Origin: CAYUYH01 sp964449175 | GTDB taxonomy: Bacteria > Planctomycetota > Phycisphaerae > SM23-33 | Assembly: GCA_964449175.1 (NCBI GenBank) | Contig: CAYUYH010000062.1 | Span: 1-12,289 of the forward strand | Direction: 5' to 3' | Length of the DNA: 12,289 bases | Shown: piece after piece, positions 6,950-12,289 of the stretch | How the letters are laid out: each line of letters starts with the position of its first letter | Position numbering within the stretch: the stretch's first letter is position 1 | The notes under the pieces: model-generated | What the model was told of the DNA's origin: nothing | The model's database searches: none | Seen by the model: only the letters and a program-made list of their open reading frames with translations | Made by a program: the position numbers and the translations under genes

Positions 6950-8599
6950 ATGAACGGTGCGTACCTGCAACGCCGCTATCTGGTGAGCTTCGAGAGCCGC
7001 CGCCTGCCCCACATCTTCACGGATGTGCTGGTGATCGGCAGCGGAGCGGCGGGGCTTCGCGCGGCCATCGAGGCAGCCGGCAGCGGGCAGGTGATCGTGG
7101 TCACCAAGGCCGCCGCCGGCGAGTCCAACACCTACTACGCCCAGGGCGGCCTGGCCGCCGTGATCGCCCCTGGCGACAGCATCGCCCAGCACGTAGCCGA
7201 CACGATCGCCACCGCCTGCGGGCTGGGCGACGAGGACGTGATCCGCCACGTCGTCGGCCAGGCGCCGGAGCAGATCGCCGAGATGCGGGCCTGGGGAGTG
7301 CAGTTCGACACCACCGGGGGCGGCGAGCTCTCGCTCGGTCGGGAGGGCGGGCACTCCGCGCACCGAATCGTCCACGCCCACGGCGACGCCACCGGCCAGG
7401 CGCTCGCGGAAGTGCTAATCGCCCGCGCCCGCCAGACGCCGGAGCTGAAGATATTCGAGGAGTGCTTCGCGATCGACCTGGTGACCGACCCGCCCGCCGG
7501 CGGGCCCGGGGCGGCCTGCCTGGGCGCGCTGACCTACAACCCGCGCTACGGCCTACAGATGATCCGCGCTCGGGTGACGATCCTGGCCGGCGGCGGCGCG
7601 GGGATGCTCTGGCGAGAGACCACCAACCCCCCCTGCGCCACCGCCGGCGCCGCGGCCATGGTGTTCCGCGCGGGCGGCGCCGTCGCCGACGCGGAGATGA
7701 TGCAGTTCCACCCGACCACGCTGTACGTCGCCGGGGCCACGCGGTCGCTGATATCCGAGGCCGTGCGCGGCGAGGGCGGCGTGCTCGTGGACCGCAAGGG
7801 CGAGCGTTTCATGGCCGAGTACCACGAGATGGCCGACCTCGCGCCGCGCGACGTGGTCAGCCGGGCGATCCTGGACAGAATGGCCAAGACCAACGCCACG
7901 CACGTGTTCCTCGACGTACGCGAGATGGGCGAGCGGGCGTTCGCCAGCCGATTCCCCAGCATCGACGAGCAGTGCCGCCACTTCGGAATCAATCCCGGCG
8001 CCGACCTGATCCCCGTCCACCCGGCCGCCCACTACATGATCGGCGGCGCGTGGGTGGACATCGACGGGCGGACGGCCATCAACAACCTGCTGGCCTGCGG
8101 CGAGGCCGCCTGCACCGGCCTGCACGGCGCGAACCGCCTGGCCTCCAACAGCCTCACCGAGGCGCTGATCTTCGGCAAGCGGTGTGGGCAGGAGGCCGCG
8201 GAAATCGCCGCCGGCGCCGGCGACCGCCTGGCAGCGATGAAGGTCGACTGGGCCAACGTCCCCAGCCAGCGCACCGAGCTGGACCTCGTCGACATCCGCA
8301 ACTCGCTGCGATCGGTGATGTGGCGCAACGTCGGAATCGTGCGACGCGGCGACCGCCTGACCGAGACGCTCGAGATCGTCTGCTTCTGGGGGCGGTACGT
8401 GCTGGACAAGGAGTTCTTCGCCCCGGCCGGGTGGGAGGTCCAGAACATGCTCACCAGCGCCTACCTGACCGTCGAGGCCGCCCTGCGCCGAACCGAGACG
8501 CGCGGCGTGCACTACCGAGAAGATTTCCCCGACATCAACGCCGGATGGCAGCGGCATCAACTGATGCGCCGCGGGGAGAGCCAACTAGTGGTCGAATAG
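6950..8599 (+). CDS. nadB: L-aspartate oxidase
   Basis: FAD flavoprotein oxidising L-aspartate to iminoaspartate, the first step of de novo NAD synthesis; NadA then condenses the product to quinolinate. The protein is 549 residues (family about 540). It has the N-terminal FAD motif GSGAAG (30-35), SNTYYAQGGLAAV, REGGHSAHR with E132, FHPTTL with H254, APRDVVSRA with R300 and PAAHYMIGG with H361. The last three are each offset by ten from E. coli His244, Arg290 and His351. The GANRLASNSLTEALIFG box and a helical C-terminal domain follow. This pattern separates it from succinate dehydrogenase or fumarate reductase flavoproteins. The ATG at 6950 is chosen because conserved sequence begins about 24 residues later. 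The frame stays open far upstream only because it runs antisense to the peptidase gene. nadA and nadC are absent from the window. Confidence 0.95.
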   Translation: MNGAYLQRRYLVSFESRRLPHIFTDVLVIGSGAAGLRAAIEAAGSGQVIVVTKAAAGESNTYYAQGGLAAVIAPGDSIAQHVADTIATACGLGDEDVIRHVVGQAPEQIAEMRAWGVQFDTTGGGELSLGREGGHSAHRIVHAHGDATGQALAEVLIARARQTPELKIFEECFAIDLVTDPPAGGPGAACLGALTYNPRYGLQMIRARVTILAGGGAGMLWRETTNPPCATAGAAAMVFRAGGAVADAEMMQFHPTTLYVAGATRSLISEAVRGEGGVLVDRKGERFMAEYHEMADLAPRDVVSRAILDRMAKTNATHVFLDVREMGERAFASRFPSIDEQCRHFGINPGADLIPVHPAAHYMIGGAWVDIDGRTAINNLLACGEAACTGLHGANRLASNSLTEALIFGKRCGQEAAEIAAGAGDRLAAMKVDWANVPSQRTELDLVDIRNSLRSVMWRNVGIVRRGDRLTETLEIVCFWGRYVLDKEFFAPAGWEVQNMLTSAYLTVEAALRRTETRGVHYREDFPDINAGWQRHQLMRRGESQLVVE

Positions 8600-8616
8600 C
8601 CAGGAGACCAGCCGTG

Positions 8617-9792
8617 ATGGCCGATATCGCCGACCCCAGCATGAAGCCCCGCCCCGACCACAGGGGCCGACCAATCACGCCATGCCGGCCGAAGTGGCGC
8701 GGCACGATGACCGACCGCGAACGATTCAACAATCAGATGCACTACAAGCCCGTCGACCGCTGCTTCAACATGGAGTTCGGCTACTGGGCGGAGAACTTCA
8801 AGACCTGGCCGATCTTCATCGGCGCCGCCCTGAAGTACAACCTACAGGCGGACATCTTCTTCAACTTCGACATCATCAGGAGCATAAACGGGCGCGTGTG
8901 GATTCACCCGCCGTTCGAGAAGAAGGTCGTTTCGGAGACCGAGACCCACAAGGTCATCATGAACGGCGAGGGCCTGCTGGCCGAGGTGCCAAAGGACGGC
9001 CACGATACGATCCCGCACTTCCTCAAATCGTCGATCAATTCCCCCGAAGACTGGAAGCGTGTCAAGGACGAGCGATTTCAGGTAGACTGCCCCGACCGCG
9101 TGGTCGACGTAGCCAAGCTCAAGCAGCTCCACCCGCCGGACCGCGACTACCCGCTCGGCGTGGACTGCGGCTCGATGATCGGCATGGTGCGGAACATGCT
9201 CACCTTCGAGGGCCTGGCCTACATGTGCTTCGACCATCCCGACATGGTCGAGGACATGGTCGAGACCGCCTGCCGGCTCGCCGAGCACTTCCTCGACCAG
9301 GTGCTGGGGGAGATCGACTTCGACTATGCCTGCGGCTGGGAGGACATCTGCTTCAAGAACGGGCCGATCGTCGCGCCGGAGTTCTTCAAGAACGTGGTCA
9401 TGCCGCGGTACAAGCGGATATCCAGGCGGCTTCACGCGCACGGCATCGACCTGTGGTACACCGACTGCGACGGCGACGTTAGGCCGATCCTGCCGTACCT
9501 GCTGGAAGGCGGCATCAACTGCCTGTTCCCGTTCGAGGTCAACGGCGCCGGCCATCCCGGCGAGCTGCTGGGCGAGTACGGCAAGGACCTGCGGATCATG
9601 GGCGGCGTGGACAAGATTCAGCTCCGCGCCGGGCCGGAGGCTATCAAGGCCTACCTGGAGACGCTCGCCCCGCTGGTGGAGCGCGGCGGGTACATACCGT
9701 TCTGCGACCACCGCTGCCCGCCGGACGTGAAGCAGGAAGACTACCTCTACTACCTCGACCTCAAGGAGCAGATGTTCGGGATGAAGGCGTAG
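8617..9792 (+). CDS. Uroporphyrinogen decarboxylase (UroD/MtaA) superfamily protein, probably not heme UroD
   Basis: TIM-barrel protein of 391 residues. N-terminal TDRERFNNQMHYKPVDR and the central LGVDCGSMIGMVRNML, LEGGINCLFPFEV and IMGGVDK are typical of the UroD/MtaA superfamily, which includes heme UroD and zinc-dependent corrinoid methyltransferases. Heme UroD signatures are not evident. Cysteines and a histidine sit where methyltransferase members bind zinc: C284 in YTDCDGD, and C363, H365 and C367 in FCDHRCPP. The His of the MtaA HxC motif appears replaced by T282. Methyl transfer is therefore inference. The start at 8617 follows AGGAG (8602-8606) with a 10-base spacer, 17 bases after the nadB stop; GTG at 8614 is an equal alternative. 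ATG at 8707 would remove a 30-residue basic, proline-rich extension and match many relatives, but lacks a clear ribosome binding site. The spacing suggests co-transcription with nadB. Confidence 0.83.
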   Translation: MADIADPSMKPRPDHRGRPITPCRPKWRGTMTDRERFNNQMHYKPVDRCFNMEFGYWAENFKTWPIFIGAALKYNLQADIFFNFDIIRSINGRVWIHPPFEKKVVSETETHKVIMNGEGLLAEVPKDGHDTIPHFLKSSINSPEDWKRVKDERFQVDCPDRVVDVAKLKQLHPPDRDYPLGVDCGSMIGMVRNMLTFEGLAYMCFDHPDMVEDMVETACRLAEHFLDQVLGEIDFDYACGWEDICFKNGPIVAPEFFKNVVMPRYKRISRRLHAHGIDLWYTDCDGDVRPILPYLLEGGINCLFPFEVNGAGHPGELLGEYGKDLRIMGGVDKIQLRAGPEAIKAYLETLAPLVERGGYIPFCDHRCPPDVKQEDYLYYLDLKEQMFGMKA

Positions 9793-9807
9793 GCAGTGCG
9801 GAGCAAG

Positions 9808-9827
9808 CCCTTCGCCGCGGCGAGGGG
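9808..9827. repeat. GC-rich palindrome just after the UroD-like gene
   Basis: The palindrome TCGCCGCGGCGA (9811-9822) is extended by CCC on the left and GGGG on the right, with one T·G pair. It begins 15 bases after the stop. It may contribute to transcript ending with the larger hairpin at 9845-9893, but there is no T-tract. Confidence 0.4.
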
Positions 9828-9831
9828 ACGT

Positions 9832-9845
9832 AGTAGCCAGTAGCC
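9832..9845. repeat. Tandem 7-base direct repeat
   Basis: AGTAGCC occurs twice in immediate succession (9832-9838 and 9839-9845), abutting the left arm of the large hairpin. It could be replication slippage or the edge of an inserted repeat element. Confidence 0.45.
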
Positions 9846-9893
9846 GGTTCACCCGACGCCTCGCCCTAACGGGCTCCGGCCTCGGGTGAACCG
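9845..9893. terminator. Long imperfect hairpin, candidate terminator or dispersed palindromic repeat
   Basis: The outer arms pair perfectly for 12 bases: CGGTTCACCCGA (9845-9856) with TCGGGTGAACCG (9882-9893). Inside, GCC (9858-9860) pairs with GGC (9878-9880), and GCCC (9863-9866) with GGGC (9871-9874) around a TAAC loop. The 49-base structure lies about 50 bases after the UroD-like stop. It has no downstream T-tract, so a repeat element or RNA-stabilising structure is as likely as a terminator. Confidence 0.55.
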
Positions 9894-9940
9894 CCACACG
9901 ATCTTCCAATCAACACCGCCACGGTGGGAAAATACAAGGG

Positions 9941-9975
9941 CGTGCAGGTTCTCCGCGAAGCGGAGGTCCTGCACG
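9941..9975. repeat. Strong hairpin with GAA loop
   Basis: CGTGCAGG (9941-9948) pairs with CCTGCACG (9968-9975). After a two-base internal mismatch (TT opposite GT), CTCCGC (9951-9956) pairs with GCGGAG (9960-9965) around the loop GAA. Fourteen Watson-Crick pairs in 35 bases far exceed what a random gap of this size usually holds. The role is unknown: terminator, small RNA stem or repeat. Confidence 0.55.
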
Positions 9976-10101
9976 CGGAACCCCCAACCCCACGACCCGC
10001 GTGCGGCAAGTTGTACGCCCTACCTGCTCCGTGGGTGACCCCGGCGCGCCGCAGGCGAGGCGTCGTCAGGCGGGGGGGACAGGCGGCGCGGGGGATTGCG
10101 C

Positions 10102-10130
10102 TTGCGTTCGGCCCCGGCCGGACGTTCAAT
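10102..10130 (+). promoter_or_regulatory. Weak promoter candidate for the FucI-like gene
   Basis: TTGCGT (10102-10107, 3/6) and TTCAAT (10125-10130, 4/6) are 17 bases apart, with a predicted start near 10137 and a 40-base leader containing AGGGAG. The fit is poor enough that a different sigma factor or a start further upstream is possible. Confidence 0.25.
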
Positions 10131-10178
10131 TACCCCTGCTAATCCAGTGCGTTTGGCTACCTTCAGGGAGACCACCTC

Positions 10179-11624
10179 ATGCTAGCGAAGAAGGTGAAGA
10201 TAGGCTTCATCCCGGCGAATCGCGGGTTCTTCTCGGACGTCCTTGCCGCGGAGATGCGGGCCGGGACCGTCAAGACGCTCAGGGACGTCGGCGCGACCGT
10301 CGTCGTGCCCTCGACCAAGGACACGAAGGTCGGCTGCGTCGAGTCGCTCGACGAGGCGATCAAGGTCGGCAAGATGTTCCGCGACCAGCAGGTGGACGGG
10401 ATCGTCGTCTCGGCCGTCAACTTCGGGGACGAGCAGGGCGTGGCGCTGACGATCAAGGAGTCGGGCCTGCGGGCGCCGGTTCTGATCGTCGGCTGCCAGG
10501 AGACCGAGGCCCTACAGATGTCCACGCAGCGGCGGGACAGCTTCTGCGGGCTGCTGAGCATCGGCGAGGCGCTGCGGCAACTGGAGCTGCCCTACTCCGT
10601 GCCCGAAGTGCCCATCTGCTACCCGTCGGACAAGAGCTTCCGCGCCACGGCGGAGCGGTTCCTGGCCGTCTGCCGCGTGGTCGGCGGGATTCGCAAGGCC
10701 CGCTACGGCCAGATCGGCGCGCGGCCTGATGCATTCTGGACCTGCCGCTACAGCGAGAAGGCCCTCCAGGCGCTCGGCGCGACGGTGGTGACGCTCGACC
10801 TGTCCGAGATCATCGGCGCGATCGATCGCATGAAGACCGGAGCGGCCGTGCGACGCGTGATGGCCGACATGAAGGCGACCATCGACTGCTCCGCCGTCAG
10901 CGACGAGATCCTCACCAAGATCGCCAAGTTCGAGCTCGCCGCCAAGAAGTTCATCACCGACAGCAAGCTCGACGCCCTGGGCATCCAGTGCTGGACGAGC
11001 ATCCAGGCGAACCTCGGCATCTGCTCGTGCACGACGATGAGCCGCTTCGACGACCGCGGCATCCCCTGCGCCTGCGAGGCCGACATGATGGGCACGCTGT
11101 CGATGCACGCCCTGCAACTGGCGTCCGGCGGCCCGAGCTGCCTGGCCGACTGGAACAACCTCCACAACGACGACCCGGAGCTGGTCAACTGCTGGCACTG
11201 CGGCGTGTTCCCCATGTCCTGGGCCAAGCGCAAGCCGAAGATGGGCTGCCAGGAGATCATCGCCGGCACGACCGGGCGCGAGAACGCCATGGGCGTGGTG
11301 GAGTTCGTCATGAAGGACGGGCCGGTGACGCTCTGCCGCGCCACGCAGGACAACGCCGGGACGATGAAGGTCATGCTCGCCCAGGGCAAGGTCGAGCCCA
11401 ACAAGGCCAAGACGTTCGGCGCCTACGGCTGGGTGAGAATCCCCGGCATCCAGAAGCTCTACAAGGATGTGCTGCTGCGACACTTCCCCCACCACGTAGC
11501 CATGAATCGCTCGACGGTCGGCAACGTGCTGTGGGAGGCGTTCGGCAACTACCTCGGCTTCCAGGTGTTCACGGCCGACAGCACCACCGGCTGCTGGACG
11601 CCCGACATGCCGTTCAAGGTGTAG
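10179..11624 (+). CDS. L-fucose/L-arabinose isomerase-family protein (FucI-like)
   Basis: Probable metal-dependent aldose-ketose isomerase of 481 residues. The N-terminal half has the Rossmann-like FucI domains (KIGFIPANRGFF, VDGIVVSAVNFGDEQG). The C-terminal half has the isomerase core: QCWTS (C271), GIPCACEADMMG with E300, SGGPSCLADWNN with D324, and FPHHVAMN with H438/H439. E300, D324 and one of these histidines correspond to the Mn-binding Glu, Asp and His of FucI. The protein is about 100 residues shorter than E. coli FucI, as is usual for the broader family, whose members act on various sugars; the substrate is therefore not assigned. The 95 residues around the metal site hold nine cysteines. 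The ATG at 10179 follows AGGGAG with eight bases of spacing. The gene stands alone, after a structured gap and convergent with the membrane-protein gene. Confidence 0.87.
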   Translation: MLAKKVKIGFIPANRGFFSDVLAAEMRAGTVKTLRDVGATVVVPSTKDTKVGCVESLDEAIKVGKMFRDQQVDGIVVSAVNFGDEQGVALTIKESGLRAPVLIVGCQETEALQMSTQRRDSFCGLLSIGEALRQLELPYSVPEVPICYPSDKSFRATAERFLAVCRVVGGIRKARYGQIGARPDAFWTCRYSEKALQALGATVVTLDLSEIIGAIDRMKTGAAVRRVMADMKATIDCSAVSDEILTKIAKFELAAKKFITDSKLDALGIQCWTSIQANLGICSCTTMSRFDDRGIPCACEADMMGTLSMHALQLASGGPSCLADWNNLHNDDPELVNCWHCGVFPMSWAKRKPKMGCQEIIAGTTGRENAMGVVEFVMKDGPVTLCRATQDNAGTMKVMLAQGKVEPNKAKTFGAYGWVRIPGIQKLYKDVLLRHFPHHVAMNRSTVGNVLWEAFGNYLGFQVFTADSTTGCWTPDMPFKV

Positions 11625-11677
11625 GCTGGCTGGCCCCCGGCTCCCCCGGTCCGTCGGCAGACAACGCACGCAATCGC

Positions 11678-11701
11678 GCGCCGGGGCTCCTGCCCTGCCG
11701 C
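11678..11701. repeat. GC-rich hairpin repeat, copy 3; candidate bidirectional terminator
   Basis: Matches copy 1 (5573-5596) at 21 of 24 positions in the same orientation. It folds with loop TCCT (11688-11691), one mismatch and one G·T wobble, and the stem can extend to 11677-11702. It lies between the convergent FucI-like and membrane-protein genes and ends 3 bases before the latter's stop codon. There is no T-tract. Confidence 0.62.
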
Positions 11702-11704
11702 GAT

Positions 11705-12040
11705 TCATTCCATCGCGTGCAGAGGCAGGTAGACGGCCACGCAGCACAGAGCGGTCAGGCCTGCAAGGGCGAGAAGGCAGACAGCATTAATGGCCACCGT
11801 GAGCTTCTTGTTTGGCAGGAGCTCCTTGAGGGCCAGGATCAGACCCACCGCGGGGAACAAGGCCCAGATGAAGGAACGACCGAGATATATGACCATCGAC
11901 GTGACAGCCGGCAGCGGTTGGCCCATGCTGTCGAACACAGCGACGAACTTGGGCAGGCCGAAGAGGAACCATCCCCACATGAAGACGACAATCGTCAGGT
12001 TGGCGACAAGCAGACCCCTGCTCAGGCGGTTTGGCTGCAT
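11705..12040 (-). CDS. Small membrane protein with three predicted helices, function unknown
   Basis: Protein of 111 residues that I do not recognise as a named family. Hydrophobic stretches at about 10-30, 48-70 and 80-106 predict three membrane helices; a charged ELLPNKK loop separates the second and third. The segment LPKFVAVFDSMGQPLPAVT (about 29-47) resembles the Pro-Lys-Phe ... Gly-x-x-Leu-Pro-x-x-Thr motif before a membrane helix in GspF/PilC-type secretion proteins. The protein is far too short to be one, so this could be a remnant, a relative or coincidence. The ATG at 12040 follows AAAGGAG with six bases of spacing. It lies 57 bases downstream of the ybjQ-family gene on the same strand, so the two may share a transcript. 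Confidence 0.75.
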   Translation of the reverse strand: MQPNRLSRGLLVANLTIVVFMWGWFLFGLPKFVAVFDSMGQPLPAVTSMVIYLGRSFIWALFPAVGLILALKELLPNKKLTVAINAVCLLALAGLTALCCVAVYLPLHAME

Positions 12041-12055
12041 GTCCGGCTCCTTTCA

Positions 12056-12076
12056 GATTGGACCGGATTCCCAATC
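12056..12076. repeat. Short inverted repeat between the ybjQ-like and membrane-protein genes
   Basis: GATTGG (12056-12061) and CCAATC (12071-12076) are perfect reverse complements with a 9-base spacer, just upstream of the membrane protein's ribosome binding site. It could be a weak operator or attenuator; at six bases per arm chance is also likely. Confidence 0.25.
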
Positions 12077-12097
12077 ATTCTTCGGCCAAATCGGGTG

Positions 12098-12289
12098 TTA
12101 TTCCACAATCACGGCCGTGCCGTAGGCGACGATCTCAGCGGCGGCGCCCATCACAGCCGAGGTCGTCAGCCGGGCGGCGATGATCGCGTTGGCGCCGAGG
12201 GCCTCGGCGTTGGCCACCATGCGGTCGATGGCCTGCTCGCGAGACTCGCCCATCAGCTTCGTGTAGTCGGTGATCTCCCCGCCTACAAT
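12098..12289 (-). CDS. YbjQ/UPF0145-family protein, C-terminal part (cut by right window edge)
   Basis: My reading of the minus strand from the window edge to the TAA at 12100-12098 gives 63 residues. It begins IVGGEITDYTKLMGESREQA and contains ALGANAIIAARL and YGTAVIVE. This matches the C-terminal two thirds of the YbjQ (DUF74/UPF0145) family, small beta-rich proteins known to form pentamers and loosely described as heavy-metal binding. The family's true role is not established. The N-terminal portion, with the start and promoter, lies outside the window. A small membrane-protein gene follows 57 bases downstream in the same direction. Confidence 0.86.
   Translation of the reverse strand: MVGGEITDYTKLMGESREQAIDRMVANAEALGANAIIAARLTTSAVMGAAAEIVAYGTAVIVE

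Larger units (their letters stand above)
9793..10178 (+). other. 386-base gap between the UroD-like and FucI-like genes
   Basis: No convincing coding region. The left half has a GC-rich palindrome (9808-9827), a tandem heptamer (9832-9845) and two strong hairpins (9845-9893, 9941-9975). From about 9976 to 10110 I see only unassigned GC-rich sequence, including the palindrome CGGCGCGCCG (10042-10051). The last 70 bases hold a weak promoter candidate and the AGGGAG site (10165-10170) of the next gene. I recognise no known riboswitch class. Confidence 0.6.

Noticed and set aside
7553..8584. 343-codon minus-strand frame inside nadB
   Set aside because: Antisense shadow of NadB; composition dominated by Gly, Ala, Val and Arg with no family motif.
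6871..8616. Long open frame extending the UroD-like gene upstream across nadB
   Set aside because: Its translation is arginine/proline-rich low-complexity sequence in another frame of nadB. The ribosome site at 8602 marks the real start region.
9857..9881. Possible integron attC-like site at CCCTAAC within the large hairpin
   Set aside because: The R-box and L-box consensus are not met (first base not a purine) and there is no integrase or cassette array.
10042..10051. Palindrome CGGCGCGCCG as a specific operator
   Set aside because: Short self-complementary GC runs are expected by chance at this base composition, and its position relative to a promoter is unclear.
9866..10142. Small open frames on both strands in the 9793-10178 gap
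   Set aside because: They run through hairpin sequence, have no good ribosome binding site and encode low-complexity arginine/proline-rich peptides.
1..12289. tRNA, rRNA, CRISPR arrays, insertion sequences or phage genes
   Set aside because: I saw no cloverleaf-like segment, regularly spaced direct repeats, transposase or integrase motifs on either strand.

Overview
The window is gene-dense, very GC-rich bacterial DNA with strong G/C preference at third codon positions. It encodes seven complete genes and two that run off the ends. The gene set (AddAB recombination helicase-nuclease, a LysR regulator, M42 aminopeptidase, NadB, a UroD/MtaA-like protein, a FucI-like sugar isomerase, YbjQ) fits a free-living heterotroph. 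Non-heme UroD-family proteins near FucI-like isomerases suggest Planctomycetota or a relative. That assignment is inference, since no rRNA or other marker gene is present.

Layout. Minus strand 1-4507: addB followed by addA (partial), overlapping by four bases. Plus strand 4652-5536: a LysR-type regulator divergent from addB, with a good sigma70-type promoter whose -10 lies inside a perfect inverted repeat. At 5537-5695 this gene converges on the M42 aminopeptidase (minus, 5696-6760) across two inverted copies of a hairpin repeat. The 189-bp divergent gap at 6761-6949 holds plausible promoters for the peptidase and for nadB. Plus strand 6950-9792: nadB and, 17 bases later behind an AGGAG site, the UroD/MtaA-like gene. 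At 9793-10178 there is a 386-base gap with two strong hairpins and no convincing gene. Plus strand 10179-11624: a FucI-like isomerase. It converges, across a third copy of the hairpin repeat, on a minus-strand pair made of a ybjQ-family gene (partial, off the right end) and a small three-helix membrane protein.

How the genes relate. AddB and AddA should form one DNA end-processing complex and look translationally coupled. NadB makes iminoaspartate for NAD synthesis, but nadA and nadC are not here. The UroD-like and FucI-like genes may belong to sugar or methyl-group catabolism, but the gap with hairpins between them argues against one simple transcript. I see no tRNA, rRNA, CRISPR array, insertion sequence or defence island. 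The most interesting content is regulatory or structural: the promoter/operator overlap, two candidate leaderless starts, and repeat hairpins at both convergent junctions. I do not see convincing evidence of a wholly new system.
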